In this document: positions 1-8,559 of the stretch, piece after piece
Layout of the letters: the number at the start of each line of letters is the position of its first letter
How positions within the stretch are numbered: position 1 is the first letter of the stretch
Origin: Bacillus bingmayongensis
Lineage (GTDB): Bacteria; Bacillota; Bacilli; Bacillales; Bacillaceae_G
Assembly (NCBI RefSeq): GCF_000299035.1
Contig: NZ_JH921518.1
Coordinates: 1,187,840 to 1,251,839 of the forward strand
Length of the DNA: 64,000 bases
Direction: 5' to 3'
Program-made: the position numbers and the translations under genes
Notes under the pieces: generated by a model
Databases searched by the model: none
Told to the model about the DNA's origin: nothing
The model's input: the letters and a program-made list of their open reading frames with translations, nothing else

Positions 1-234
1 AAATGTTCTAATTTCCTCTGCTGCTGTATGTGCATCTTTCGCAAATGCAAGCAAATTTACTGTATGAATATTACTGAGAAATCTATCAAATGTTTGGACC
101 AAATACATCGCTTTTTGAATATCTTCTCTTTCATTTGGAGCTAAAGCATCTAAAATAAACTGGGCATGATCCCCAAGGATCTTCAACCAAAATTTATGCT
201 CAAACAAGGCACTTTCTTCATACGTACTATTCAT
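1..234 (-). CDS. DUF2935 family protein (5' part, cut by window edge)
   Basis: Reading the minus strand from an ATG at 234 gives an open frame to the window edge, beginning MNSTYEESALFEHKFWLKI and continuing with LGDHAQFILDALAPNE. This looks like the N-terminus of the DUF2935 family of Bacillus, predicted helical-bundle proteins of unknown function with conserved E/H residues reminiscent of metal-binding bundles. A GGGAG ribosome site lies just upstream of the ATG. Only about 78 codons are visible, so the C-terminal half cannot be judged. The family assignment rests on recalled similarity of the N-terminal motif. Confidence 0.7.
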   Translation of the reverse strand, partial: MNSTYEESALFEHKFWLKILGDHAQFILDALAPNEREDIQKAMYLVQTFDRFLSNIHTVNLLAFAKDAHTAAEEIRTF

Positions 235-268
235 ACTATCGCTCCCTCTTATAGTGAGTCTTTCATAC

Positions 269-643
269 TTATACAGTCCTCGACTCAATTAGAATTTTAT
301 ACTGGTCAGGATCATGCACAGCAATCCCCCGTTTCTCCGTTTTACAGCTCTCTAATTCTTCAAATGACACGCAATAGAATTCTAATTTTTTTCGTACTTT
401 TTCTATGTCGCATAGGGGCAAACTAAATTTTATAGAAGAAGGCATTTCCCTACTAAAATTCTCGCCCTTTTTCTTATTTAAAATGAAGCAAATTCTTGTT
501 GAATCAATATCATACCAAACACCAGGTACATGTAATTGTGGCCTGTGTCTACTCGGTTGAAGCCCCAAAATCCCTTCATAAAAGTATAATGTTTCCTTTA
601 AATTTCTTACTTCTAATACAATGCAATTTGTAATCGTCTCCAC
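269..643 (-). CDS. VOC (glyoxalase/bleomycin-resistance fold) family protein
   Basis: The 124-residue product has the beta-alpha-beta pattern of one VOC module: an opening strand (NCIVLEVRNLKETLYFYEGILGL) typical of glyoxalase-like proteins, a middle VWYDIDSTRICFIL strand pair and a closing AVHDPDQYKILIES segment. Such proteins bind a metal and act on small electrophiles or simply bind ligands. The substrate cannot be read from sequence, and the metal ligands are not the classical glyoxalase I set. It is transcribed toward the DUF2935 gene and could be co-transcribed with it (gap of 34 bases). Function beyond the fold is unknown. Confidence 0.7.
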   Translation of the reverse strand: METITNCIVLEVRNLKETLYFYEGILGLQPSRHRPQLHVPGVWYDIDSTRICFILNKKKGENFSREMPSSIKFSLPLCDIEKVRKKLEFYCVSFEELESCKTEKRGIAVHDPDQYKILIESRTV

Positions 644-682
644 TTACATTTCCCCCTTGACCCTACTAGTTTTTCTATATGA

Positions 683-713
683 GTCATAAATGACAATTAT
701 GTCTGAATACAAT
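683..713 (+). promoter_or_regulatory. candidate sigma-E promoter for cotJABC
   Basis: GTCATAAA (683-690), a 15-base spacer and AATACAAT (706-713) resemble the mother-cell sigma-E pattern. cotJ is known to be sigma-E controlled in B. subtilis. The match is imperfect, so this is a candidate only. Confidence 0.35.
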
Positions 714-754
714 ACATAGTGATGAATGTTTCACTTGTAAAGGAGGTTTATGTT

Positions 755-970
755 ATGGACAAATTTATGAAATCTTACACACCTTACCGTGGTCCAAACG
801 ATCCTTGTCCGCCGATTGGAAAGAGATATTATTCAACTCCTCCACATTTATATATGGGATTCCAACCACCAAACTTGCCTCAATTCCCACCTAACGAAGC
901 GTTAAGGAAGGGCACTTTATGGCCTGCTTTCTATGATTTTTATGAAAATCCCTATAAGAAAGGAAGGTGA
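755..970 (+). CDS. cotJA: spore coat-associated protein CotJA
   Basis: The product begins MDKFMKSYTPYRGPNDPCPP and is rich in proline and tyrosine, with YYSTPPHLYMGFQPPNLPQFPP matching the CotJA family. CotJA is a small inner-coat polypeptide made in the mother cell. The ATG at 755 is chosen because a perfect AGGAGG (741-746) sits 8 bases upstream; an in-frame ATG at 719 has no such site. It is the first gene of a three-gene operon and its stop nearly touches cotJB. It probably forms an assembly unit with CotJB and CotJC. Confidence 0.92.
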   Translation: MDKFMKSYTPYRGPNDPCPPIGKRYYSTPPHLYMGFQPPNLPQFPPNEALRKGTLWPAFYDFYENPYKKGR

Positions 971-978
971 GGGAATCC

Positions 979-1242
979 GTGGCTCAAACATTGCCAGATG
1001 AATATTATAAGTGGCTGGAAGAACTGCAAGAACTCGATTTTGTATTAGTCGAACTCACTCTTTATTTAGATACCCATCCAGACGATATCGCAGCTATTAA
1101 TCAATTTAATGATTTTTCCTATAAAAGAAGATTGCAAAAACAAAAAATTGAGGAAAAGTATGGTCCGCTTCAACAATTTGGAAATAGCTATTCTAATGCG
1201 CCGTGGGAATGGAGCAAAGGCCCTTGGCCATGGCAAATATAA
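979..1242 (+). CDS. cotJB: spore coat protein CotJB
   Basis: About 87 residues, with the core LPDEYYKWLEELQELDFVLVELTLYLDTHPDD, which is the strongly conserved CotJB signature; the C-terminus is rich in Trp and Pro. CotJB is needed for or associated with coat assembly of CotJA/CotJC. The start is uncertain: a GTG at 967 overlaps the cotJA stop by four bases, while a GTG at 979 (MAQTLPDEYY) has a GGAAGGTGAGG ribosome site at a better distance, so 979 is preferred. It lies in the middle of the cotJ operon. Confidence 0.9.
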   Translation: MAQTLPDEYYKWLEELQELDFVLVELTLYLDTHPDDIAAINQFNDFSYKRRLQKQKIEEKYGPLQQFGNSYSNAPWEWSKGPWPWQI

Positions 1243-1254
1243 AGGAGATAAAAT

Positions 1255-1824
1255 ATGTGGATATATGAAAAAAAATTGCAGTATCCTGTTAAAGTAAGTA
1301 CTTGTAATCCGGCCCTTGCAAAATTATTAATTGAGCAGTATGGTGGTGCGGACGGCGAATTAGCTGCTGCACTCCGCTATTTAAATCAACGCTACACCAT
1401 TCCTGATAAAGTAGTCGGTTTATTAACAGATATCGGTACAGAAGAATTTGCACATCTTGAAATGATTGCCACAATGGTGTACAAATTAACAAAAGATGCA
1501 ACACCTGAGCAAATGAAAGCAGCTGGCCTAGATGCTCATTACGCCAATCACGATAGTGCACTATTTTATCACAATGCAGGCGGCGTTCCATTTACAGCCA
1601 CATACATACAAGCAAAAGGAGATCCAATTGCAGACTTATATGAAGACATTGCTGCGGAAGAGAAAGCAAGAGCAACTTATCAGTGGCTAATCGATCTATC
1701 AGACGATCCAGATATAAATGATAGTTTACGCTTTTTACGCGAGCGTGAAATCGTTCATTCCCAGCGTTTCCGCGAAGCTGTTGAAATTTTAAAAGAAGAA
1801 CGCGATAGGAAAATATATTTTTAA
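1255..1824 (+). CDS. cotJC: CotJC, manganese-catalase-type spore coat protein
   Basis: 189 residues, opening MWIYEKKLQYPVKVSTCNP. It contains AEL-type helices with the di-metal ligand pattern of manganese catalases: E in GGADGELAAALRYLNQRY, then EEFAHLEMI, then a second AAEEKARATYQWL and REREIVHSQRF pair, giving the Glu/His ligands of a four-helix bundle. It is shorter than true Mn catalases, as is usual for CotJC. Likely role: inner-coat protein, possibly able to dispose of peroxide. Last gene of cotJABC, preceded by AAAGGAG and followed by a strong terminator. Confidence 0.93.
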   Translation: MWIYEKKLQYPVKVSTCNPALAKLLIEQYGGADGELAAALRYLNQRYTIPDKVVGLLTDIGTEEFAHLEMIATMVYKLTKDATPEQMKAAGLDAHYANHDSALFYHNAGGVPFTATYIQAKGDPIADLYEDIAAEEKARATYQWLIDLSDDPDINDSLRFLREREIVHSQRFREAVEILKEERDRKIYF

Positions 1825-1832
1825 CTATTTCA

Positions 1833-1867
1833 CAAGCACATATCGAAACGGTATGTGCTTGTTTTTT
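1833..1867 (+). terminator. rho-independent terminator of cotJABC
   Basis: CAAGCACATA and TATGTGCTTG form a 10-bp stem around a 9-base loop, followed by a T run (1862-1867). It sits 9 bases after the cotJC stop. Confidence 0.9.
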
Positions 1868-2123
1868 GCTATTAAAGACTCTCTCTTTCCTCTACTCCCC
1901 ATAACACACTTCTTTCAAACTGCTTTTCTCCTTCCTTAACTCCTTTTATAACCCAAATTTTTCATGAAATACAAAAGTATAATTATTCAACTTAACGCAT
2001 TATTTTTAAAATTATTTAAAATTTCCTGTTGCTTTCTAGTCATCAGACGATTAAAATTAAAACAGTTACTCGACAAATTATTTGAATTTTCGACAAAAAG
2101 ATATCTAGGAGGATTTTCTATAT
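1868..2123 (+). other. AT-rich leader of brnQ, no gene seen
   Basis: About 255 bases between the cotJ terminator and brnQ. No T-box signature or other riboswitch core is visible. The 15-mer at 2009-2023 (AAATTATTTAAAATT) matches the CodY consensus AATTTTCWGAAAATT at 11 of 15 positions. That is suggestive for a branched-chain amino acid carrier but weak in such AT-rich DNA. The short open frame here shows no family features and is treated as chance. Confidence 0.3.
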
Positions 2124-3443
2124 ATGCGTACAACTTTAAAGCCATCGCAAATTCTCTCGATTAGCTTATTGCTATTTGCAGTTTTTTTCGGCGCTGGTAA
2201 TATGATTTTTCCACCACTTCTCGGACTTTCTTCAGGAGAAAACATGTGGGTTTCCATTTCAGGGTTTATCATTACAGATGTAGGTTTATCATTATTAGCA
2301 ATCGTTGCTGTCGCCCTTGCAGGTGGTAGTTTTAAAAACTTAGCGAGCCGTGTTCATCCAAAATTCGCAGCAGTACTAGCTATCATTATCTACCTTTCAA
2401 TCGGCCCACTATTTGTTATTCCACGAACTGGATCGGTTTCTTATGAAATTGGAATCGCACCGCTTTTTCAAGATCAATGGTATTCCATGTTACTATTTAG
2501 CTTTATTTTCTTTACGGTTGTTTACTTCTTATCATTAAACCCATCCAAATTAGTTGATCATATTGGAAAAATATTAACACCAATCTTACTTGGAATTATT
2601 GCGATTATGGCAACAAAAGCAATTCTTTCTCCAACAGGTTCATTTGCGAATCCTGTCGGCGACTATAAAGAAATTCCATTTTTCAAAGGGTTTTTAGAAG
2701 GATTTTTAACATTAGATGCTATTGGCGCTCTTGTTTTGTCGACAATTGTCGTAAATGCTATTCGTCAAAACGGTGTAAAGGAAAAAGCTTCTATTGCAAA
2801 ATACACGATTATTTGCGGGAGCATTGCTGCTTTCTTTTTAACAGTTGTTTATTTCTTACTTGGATATATCGGAGCATCAAATGGAAACCTAGGACAATTT
2901 GAAAACGGCGGGCAGCTATTAGCAACTGTTATGTATCAATTATTTGGGAGAAGCGGTAATATTTTGCTAAGCATCGCAATTATATTTGCTTGCTTGACTA
3001 CAGCTATTGGCGTAGTTAGTGCATTTGCCAACTATTTCACAAATATATTAACAAATGTCTCGTATAAAAAACTTGTATTATATGTTTGTATCTTTAGCTT
3101 CATCATCTCAAACCTAGGATTAAGCTTATTAATTAAAATTACATTACCTGTGTTAATTATTCTTTATCCAATTACAATCATTTTAATCTTCGTATCATTC
3201 ATTGATAAATATACGAAGCGTAAACCATCTGTATATATCGGTGCTATGATTGCTGCATTCATTATTAGCTGCATTCACGCGCTTGATAATGTCGGAATGA
3301 TGCCAGCTGCTATCACATCTATTGTAAGCACAATTCCCTTTTACAAATTAGGGATTGGTTGGATTGTCCCAGCAATTATTGGAGGTATTGTAGGATACTT
3401 TATCCCGCAAACACAAACAGAAGGTGAAGTTTCTACGAAATAA
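2124..3443 (+). CDS. brnQ: branched-chain amino acid transport system II carrier protein
   Basis: 439 residues with about 12 membrane segments. The N-terminal motif FFGAGNMIFPPLLG is diagnostic for the LIVCS family of Na+ (or H+)/branched-chain amino acid symporters, taking up Leu, Ile and Val across the cytoplasmic membrane. Length equals the family norm. The ATG at 2124 is preceded by a perfect AGGAGG (2107-2112). It is monocistronic, ending in a strong terminator. B. cereus-group genomes carry several brnQ paralogues, so the individual copy number cannot be assigned. A weak CodY-like site lies upstream. Confidence 0.93.
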   Translation: MRTTLKPSQILSISLLLFAVFFGAGNMIFPPLLGLSSGENMWVSISGFIITDVGLSLLAIVAVALAGGSFKNLASRVHPKFAAVLAIIIYLSIGPLFVIPRTGSVSYEIGIAPLFQDQWYSMLLFSFIFFTVVYFLSLNPSKLVDHIGKILTPILLGIIAIMATKAILSPTGSFANPVGDYKEIPFFKGFLEGFLTLDAIGALVLSTIVVNAIRQNGVKEKASIAKYTIICGSIAAFFLTVVYFLLGYIGASNGNLGQFENGGQLLATVMYQLFGRSGNILLSIAIIFACLTTAIGVVSAFANYFTNILTNVSYKKLVLYVCIFSFIISNLGLSLLIKITLPVLIILYPITIILIFVSFIDKYTKRKPSVYIGAMIAAFIISCIHALDNVGMMPAAITSIVSTIPFYKLGIGWIVPAIIGGIVGYFIPQTQTEGEVSTK

Positions 3444-3448
3444 AAGAA

Positions 3449-3484
3449 GAAGCAAGCATTCTTAAAAAATGCTTGCTTCTTTTC
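3449..3484 (+). terminator. terminator of brnQ
   Basis: AGAAGCAAGCATT pairs with AATGCTTGCTTCT across a short A-rich loop and is followed by TTTT. It directly follows the brnQ stop. Confidence 0.9.
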
Positions 3485-3552
3485 ATTTTCTATCACTACA
3501 TACAATTTTTATATAAGAACGAACTGTTAACATATAAAAAAGAATCACTAGA

Positions 3553-4287
3553 TTATGATTCTAGTAATTCTTTTTGCATATGTTTTTCACTTCTAGCAAA
3601 TGGCACATACAATAGTAAACAGCCTATAAACACAGCGATTTCTAACGAAATAATATAGTATGGATGCGGACCTAACATATCAAGTAATGAAGCAGTTTCT
3701 GGTTTATGTGCCAAAAACATATAATTGCCGCCGGTTTTATAATTCACAAATGAAATGATTGGAATCAACAGGTTTAAAAAAATCATTGTACGCTTAATCG
3801 ATTGAAATGTCGGTCTATACCCTTCTACCCAAGTCATAAAGAGCGGTGCCCAAATAAGCAATACGTGTGCGATGAAATATTCTATGAAGCGAAAATGTGG
3901 AAAAGCATACTGTAAATTAGGTGTTAAAATTGCTTGTGATGCTCCGATAATTCCAGTAAAAAAGACGATCTCATAGATTTTATAACTTTTTGTTATAACC
4001 ATAATCGTTACTAGCACGAGACTAATCGTACATAACTCAAATGGCAGCGATGTACTTAATTGAAAAATCCCAGCTTTCATTTGCCACACATCAAGTCCAA
4101 TTTCACTTCCGATAAATAAAAAGACCATCGTATATCGAATAATCATATTCCATTGTTGTTGTCGAAGTAGGTCTTGAAAATGATAAAGAAAATAAGCTCC
4201 TATGCCGATAAGAAGAAGTATAATGACATGTTGTTTTGAGTACGGAACAAATTTCTCCACAGGAAATGCTCCAAAATATGTTTCCAT
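3553..4287 (-). CDS. YwaF/TIGR02206-like integral membrane protein
   Basis: 244 residues beginning METYFGAFPVEKFVPYS, with six to seven hydrophobic segments and the pattern LPFELCTISLVL plus GPHPYYIISLEI typical of the YwaF (TIGR02206) family of Bacillus membrane proteins. Function is not known. The ATG at 4287 is favoured over an upstream GTG because AAGGAG lies 8 bases before it. The gene is divergent from the exporter operon at 4477, and the roughly 190 bases between them must hold both promoters. Confidence 0.75.
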   Translation of the reverse strand: METYFGAFPVEKFVPYSKQHVIILLLIGIGAYFLYHFQDLLRQQQWNMIIRYTMVFLFIGSEIGLDVWQMKAGIFQLSTSLPFELCTISLVLVTIMVITKSYKIYEIVFFTGIIGASQAILTPNLQYAFPHFRFIEYFIAHVLLIWAPLFMTWVEGYRPTFQSIKRTMIFLNLLIPIISFVNYKTGGNYMFLAHKPETASLLDMLGPHPYYIISLEIAVFIGCLLLYVPFARSEKHMQKELLES

Positions 4288-4373
4288 ATTCCTCACTCCT
4301 TTCCTTCATACAATATTATTGTAAGAAAGAAAAGACGCGTCAAACAATCTGCTTGTCTCCCAATATGTAAACC

Positions 4374-4387
4374 TTACAAAACTGTAA
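4374..4387 (+). promoter_or_regulatory. TnACA-N4-TGTAA operator candidate
   Basis: TTACA-AAAC-TGTAA matches exactly the TnACA-N4-TGTAA box described for BceR-type response regulators that control antimicrobial-peptide transporters in Bacillus. It lies 22 bases upstream of a plausible promoter for the exporter operon. No cognate two-component pair is in the window, so the regulator is inferred. Confidence 0.45.
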
Positions 4388-4409
4388 TGTTATTGTAAGC
4401 TAAAACGAT

Positions 4410-4437
4410 TTGTCACATTTCCCTACTCTACTATACT
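4410..4437 (+). promoter_or_regulatory. candidate sigma-A promoter of exporter operon
   Basis: TTGTCA (4410-4415), a 16-base spacer, then TATACT (4432-4437), about 40 bases before the HlyD-type gene. Confidence 0.5.
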
Positions 4438-4476
4438 GAAAGCAGATACAAAAACGAGCGAAAAGGTGATAAATAA

Positions 4477-5580
4477 ATGAAAAAGAAAAATAAAGTGATA
4501 ATTACAAGTTTGATAACAATTGGGATTGCAGCAGGATCATATTTTACTTTTGCTGGTGGCGGTTCTGACGTAGTTATAGCATACAGCAGTTATAAAGTCA
4601 CAGAGAAGCAGATTGAAAATGCACAAAAATTTGGCGGCGAAGTCATTCCAAACGGAATTGAAACAATTGCATTTGATCCATCAAAAGGTACGTATGAACT
4701 GTCCGTTAAAAAAGGCGATGAAGTAAAAAAAGGACAGCTACTTTTTAAATACAATGATCCTTCTATGAAGTTAGGTGTAACAGAAGCAGAAATGCAAAAA
4801 AAACTTGCTAATAAAGAAGTAGAATTATTAAATAAACAACTAAATGCAGCAAAACAAAAATTACAAAAAGATAAAAATGCCGGTTCACCTGGGGAGATGT
4901 TAAAAGCATCTGAAACTGAAATCGCGCAACTCGAATCACAGCTTGAAATGAAAAAATTTGAAGTTGAAAAAGCCACTCAAATGATTCAAACAAGCAACGA
5001 AAAACTAAATACTCTTTCTGTAACAAGCCCAGTTGATGGCGTAATTGAAGATATTACAAAAAATGCGGATGAAAAAACAGGTATGAGCGGTATTACACTT
5101 CGCACTGCTGGTCCTCTAAAAGTAAAAGGGCAATTATCAGAATATGAACTAGCACATGTAAAAGTTGGGCAAGAAGTAACTGTTACATCAAAAACTGTAC
5201 CAGGAAAAACATGGACTGGAAAAGTCACAGAAATCGGTACAACCCCAGTAAAGAGCATGGATGAAAATAAGACAGTTTCTAACTATCAATTTATCGTTAC
5301 ATTAGATAATAATGAAGAATTACAAACTGGCTTCCATGTATACGTAACAAGCAAGTCTGGTGAAGCAACTGGTACAGTTGTTCCAAAAAGCAGCATTGTG
5401 AAAAAAGGCGATAACAATGTTGTATTCATCGTGAAAGACGGTAAAGCAAAAGAACAAGCAGTTACTGTTGAATTTGAAACAGATAGCGAGGCAAAAGTTT
5501 CTGGCGTGAAAAAAGGTGACCAAATCATCTCTAAACCAGAAAAAGACTTAAAGGATGGTATGGAGGTTAACGCCCAATGA
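4477..5580 (+). CDS. HlyD/MacA-type membrane-fusion (adaptor) protein of an ABC exporter
   Basis: 367 residues: one N-terminal membrane anchor (VIITSLITIGIAAGSYFTFAG), a barrel-sandwich half (SKGTYELSVKKGDEVKKGQLLFKY), a coiled-coil hairpin around residues 105-170 (LANKEVELLNKQLNAAKQKL), the second lipoyl half (VTSPVDGVIEDI) and beta-barrel domains. This is the RND/MacA adaptor layout found with YknXYZ- and YvrPON-type exporters. Start ATG has AAAGGTGATAA upstream. It overlaps the ATPase gene by four bases, showing translational coupling. Likely helps a MacB-like exporter shed peptides or toxins; the substrate is unknown. Confidence 0.9.
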   Translation: MKKKNKVIITSLITIGIAAGSYFTFAGGGSDVVIAYSSYKVTEKQIENAQKFGGEVIPNGIETIAFDPSKGTYELSVKKGDEVKKGQLLFKYNDPSMKLGVTEAEMQKKLANKEVELLNKQLNAAKQKLQKDKNAGSPGEMLKASETEIAQLESQLEMKKFEVEKATQMIQTSNEKLNTLSVTSPVDGVIEDITKNADEKTGMSGITLRTAGPLKVKGQLSEYELAHVKVGQEVTVTSKTVPGKTWTGKVTEIGTTPVKSMDENKTVSNYQFIVTLDNNEELQTGFHVYVTSKSGEATGTVVPKSSIVKKGDNNVVFIVKDGKAKEQAVTVEFETDSEAKVSGVKKGDQIISKPEKDLKDGMEVNAQ

Positions 5581-6251
5581 TTGATTTAAGAGGCATCACG
5601 AAATCCTTTCAAAACGGTGAAGAAACAGTTCAAATATTGCATGGTATTGATGTAACGCTTAATCAAGGCGAATTCACTTCTATCATGGGACCATCTGGTT
5701 CTGGCAAATCAACATTAATGAATATCATTGGTTGCTTAGATAAACCGACAAGCGGGACTTATTCGTTAGCTGGGCAAAATATTTCAAATATGTCTGAAAC
5801 GGAGCTAGCTCATATTCGTAATAAAGAAATCGGATTTGTATTCCAAAACTTTATGCTACTCCCTCGTCTCAATGCAATGCAAAATGTAGAATTACCTCTT
5901 ATTTATGCTGGTGTAGATAAAAAAGAACGACGTGAGCGTGCATTAGCTGCACTAACAAAAGTAGGTCTAGCAGATCGCGCAACACATTTACCAAACGAAT
6001 TATCTGGCGGGCAAAAACAGCGTGTTGCTGTCGCCCGTGCGATTGTAAACAATCCGAAATTCATTTTGGCCGATGAGCCAACCGGTGCACTCGATACGAA
6101 AACAAGTAAACAAATTATGGACCTCTTTTACGAATTAAACAAACAAGGCTCAACAATCATTATGATCACCCATGACAGAGAAATTGGGGAAGCGGCAGCA
6201 CGTCAAATTGTAATTCGTGACGGAAATATCGTCCAGGATTGGAGAGGTTAA
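5577..6251 (+). CDS. MacB-type ABC transporter ATP-binding protein
   Basis: 224 residues with all nucleotide-binding motifs: Walker A GPSGSGKST near residue 40, Q-loop FVFQNFMLLPRL, signature LSGGQKQRVAVARA, Walker B FILADEPTGALD and H-loop THD. The sequence is closest in style to the LolD/MacB subfamily that drives mechanotransmission exporters with FtsX-type permeases. Its ATG overlaps the adaptor stop (ATGA) and it is followed within three bases by the permease. It forms the cytoplasmic motor of the three-gene exporter. Confidence 0.95.
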   Translation: MIDLRGITKSFQNGEETVQILHGIDVTLNQGEFTSIMGPSGSGKSTLMNIIGCLDKPTSGTYSLAGQNISNMSETELAHIRNKEIGFVFQNFMLLPRLNAMQNVELPLIYAGVDKKERRERALAALTKVGLADRATHLPNELSGGQKQRVAVARAIVNNPKFILADEPTGALDTKTSKQIMDLFYELNKQGSTIIMITHDREIGEAAARQIVIRDGNIVQDWRG

Positions 6252-6253
6252 TT

Positions 6254-7435
6254 TTGAACACAAGTGAAAATATACGCATGGCCCTTTCCTCTATCTTCGC
6301 TCATAAAATGCGTTCTGTGTTAACGATGCTGGGAATTATTATTGGGGTTAGTGCCATTATTACAATCATCTCGATCGGGGATGGAACAAACGCCAAGTTC
6401 CGTGAACAGATTGGGAAAGAAAAGAAAGATCAATTTTCAGTAAGCTATACGACAGAAGATTATTCTGATATGGATGGCAAAATATCCGCAAGCATGTATG
6501 AAAGTGTCTCAAAAATTTCTGGTGTTCAAGATGTTTATCCAGATGTTAGAGGCAAAGAAAAAGCGTATGCAGGTAAAAAAGAATTAGATCTTGATATAAC
6601 TGGTGTAAAAGGCGATTACTTTGAAGATACATCTCACTTCAAACTTGAGCACGGCAGGTTGTTCACTGCCGCTGATTTAGATAAACCTGAACATACAATC
6701 GTGTTACACAAAGATGCATTTGATAAATTATTCTCTTCATGGGAACCAAACTTATATATTGATATAAAGGGGACTCCCTATAAAGTAGTCGGTGTATACT
6801 CTACAGAAGCAATGATGGGTGGCATGGAATCTAAAGAAGGTGCTATCTCTGCAGAAAACTGGCCTGTGCTATTTGGTAAAAACAACTATGATGGTTTAAC
6901 AGTAAAACTCGCTCCAGGTCAAGATAAGGACGCAGTACAAGATGCAGTTGTAAAATCATTAAATGATGCTAAAAAACCAGAGCATACAGGAAAATTCAAA
7001 GTACCAGATCCACAAGAAATGTTAAAAGAAGTCGATAGCTTCACAGGTATTCTAAAAAGTGTATTTGGTGGTATCGCCGCTATTTCACTACTTGTTGGTG
7101 GAATTGGTGTTATGAATATCATGCTTGTATCAGTAACAGAACGTACACGTGAAATTGGTATCCGTAAAGCACTTGGTGCAACACGCGGGAAAGTATTAAT
7201 GCAGTTTCTAATTGAATCTTGTATCTTAACAGCATTAGGCGGATTCATTGGATTTATGCTAGGTATCTTCTTCGCTTGGATCGTCGCAATATTTGCGGGA
7301 TGGCCGCTTGTTGTTTCAGTGAAACTTGGACTTATTTCAGTAGGACTCTCTATGCTAATCGGTATTCTATTCGGGTTACTACCAGCTAATAAAGCTGCGA
7401 AACTTGATCCGATTGAATGTTTACGATATGAATAA
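6254..7435 (+). CDS. MacB/FtsX-type ABC transporter permease
   Basis: About 393 residues: an N-terminal membrane segment (KMRSVLTMLGIIIGVSAIITIISIG), a large extracytoplasmic MacB core domain (about residues 45-270) and three C-terminal membrane segments, including GGIGVMNIMLVSVTERTREIGIRKALGA, the FtsX-family hallmark. The TTG at 6254 is chosen because GGAGAGG lies just upstream; the in-frame TTG at 6239 has none. Works with the adaptor and ATPase encoded just before it. A short terminator follows. Substrate probably a peptide, an inference from family only. Confidence 0.93.
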   Translation: MNTSENIRMALSSIFAHKMRSVLTMLGIIIGVSAIITIISIGDGTNAKFREQIGKEKKDQFSVSYTTEDYSDMDGKISASMYESVSKISGVQDVYPDVRGKEKAYAGKKELDLDITGVKGDYFEDTSHFKLEHGRLFTAADLDKPEHTIVLHKDAFDKLFSSWEPNLYIDIKGTPYKVVGVYSTEAMMGGMESKEGAISAENWPVLFGKNNYDGLTVKLAPGQDKDAVQDAVVKSLNDAKKPEHTGKFKVPDPQEMLKEVDSFTGILKSVFGGIAAISLLVGGIGVMNIMLVSVTERTREIGIRKALGATRGKVLMQFLIESCILTALGGFIGFMLGIFFAWIVAIFAGWPLVVSVKLGLISVGLSMLIGILFGLLPANKAAKLDPIECLRYE

Positions 7436-7441
7436 ACAAAG

Positions 7442-7466
7442 AAGCTACCTTTTGGTAGCTTTTTTG
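7442..7466 (+). terminator. terminator of exporter operon
   Basis: AAGCTACC and GGTAGCTT form an 8-bp stem with a 4-base loop followed by TTTTT. Confidence 0.85.
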
Positions 7467-7501
7467 TTTCATATGTATTCTTTCTTAAGTGAATCGTAAT
7501 T

Positions 7502-8443
7502 TTAATTCAAATCTTGGTACATCGTTAAAATCTCGTCAGCTTGTATACGCAAATTATCTATTAATTCCTTTGGTTCTAAAACTCGCGCATGCATTCCAAG
7601 TCTGTAAAATAGTGGCGTTATAAAACCAAGTTCACCTTTATCAATGATTGTATCAATATATTCAGTTCCATCTTCTTGCTCTACTACAAAGCCCTCAAAA
7701 GTAGGAACACTTTTACATTGACGTACGCCTTCCATTGTTAATTGCACATGCAATCGAATTGGTTTTTTCACTTCATGAGAGGTCAACCATTCCTCCAAAT
7801 TCATGAATTCACCTTCAGCTTTTTCGGTTGATAAGATTGAAAGAATGCGATCTACACGATGCAGTAATACTTTTTGCTTACGATAATCATAAGCAGGTAA
7901 ATACCATAATCCATCATGGGCATATACACCGATAGGATGAATATGTTTTGTTTTCATACCTGATTTAGATTCATATTGAATGTTTAAATTTCGACCATCA
8001 ATAGAAGCCTCTAAAACATCTTTTAAAAATGGTGCATCAATCGTTCTTTTCGGATTCCAAAAGGCAATATAAGAACGCATTTTATCCACCTTTATTTTAG
8101 CATCACTCGGAAGTGTACTATATAATTTATGTGTAACTGAGTTAATCTCAGTATCAAAAGGCAAACTACGATAATAATTTAGAGATTGAAAAGCAAAGAA
8201 GATTGAAACAGCTTCTTCTTCTGTAAATAAAATAGGCGGAAGAAGTCTATTTGTTAATACTGTATATCCCCCGTTCCGTCCTTGTTCAGCATAAATTGGT
8301 AATCCCATATCACATAGGTCTAATATGTATCTATGAACAGTGCGAATAGAGATTTGAAATTCATCCGCTATTTCTTGTGCTGTAAACTTTCTCTTCGCAT
8401 TCACAAACAGAAGAATATCTAACAACCGCTTTGCTTTTGACAT
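7502..8443 (-). CDS. HTH-WYL domain transcriptional regulator
   Basis: About 313 residues. The N-terminus (KRLLDILLFVNAKRKFTAQEIADEFQISIRTVHRYILDLCDMGLPIYAEQGRNGGY) is a DeoR/HTH_11 winged helix, followed by a WYL domain around residues 125-215 (LNIQYESKSGMKTKHIHPIGVYAHDGLWYLPAYD) and a C-terminal extension. WYL proteins sense nucleic-acid or small ligands. ATG 8443 is preferred over upstream starts because AAGGTGAGAG precedes it. It is divergent from the RibD-like reductase gene, which it probably controls. Confidence 0.88.
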   Translation of the reverse strand: MSKAKRLLDILLFVNAKRKFTAQEIADEFQISIRTVHRYILDLCDMGLPIYAEQGRNGGYTVLTNRLLPPILFTEEEAVSIFFAFQSLNYYRSLPFDTEINSVTHKLYSTLPSDAKIKVDKMRSYIAFWNPKRTIDAPFLKDVLEASIDGRNLNIQYESKSGMKTKHIHPIGVYAHDGLWYLPAYDYRKQKVLLHRVDRILSILSTEKAEGEFMNLEEWLTSHEVKKPIRLHVQLTMEGVRQCKSVPTFEGFVVEQEDGTEYIDTIIDKGELGFITPLFYRLGMHARVLEPKELIDNLRIQADEILTMYQDLN

Positions 8444-8559
8444 TTCTCTCACCTTTTCTTTTATCATGCCATTACTTGTCATGTTTTATCGTTATTATAG
8501 TGTGTACCTAATGATTTTATCAATAAGGGATATTCTATAAGAGAAAAGGAGATAAAAAT

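Noticed and set aside
1964-2164. 66-codon open frame before brnQ
   Set aside because: No ribosome site, overlaps the brnQ start, no family features.
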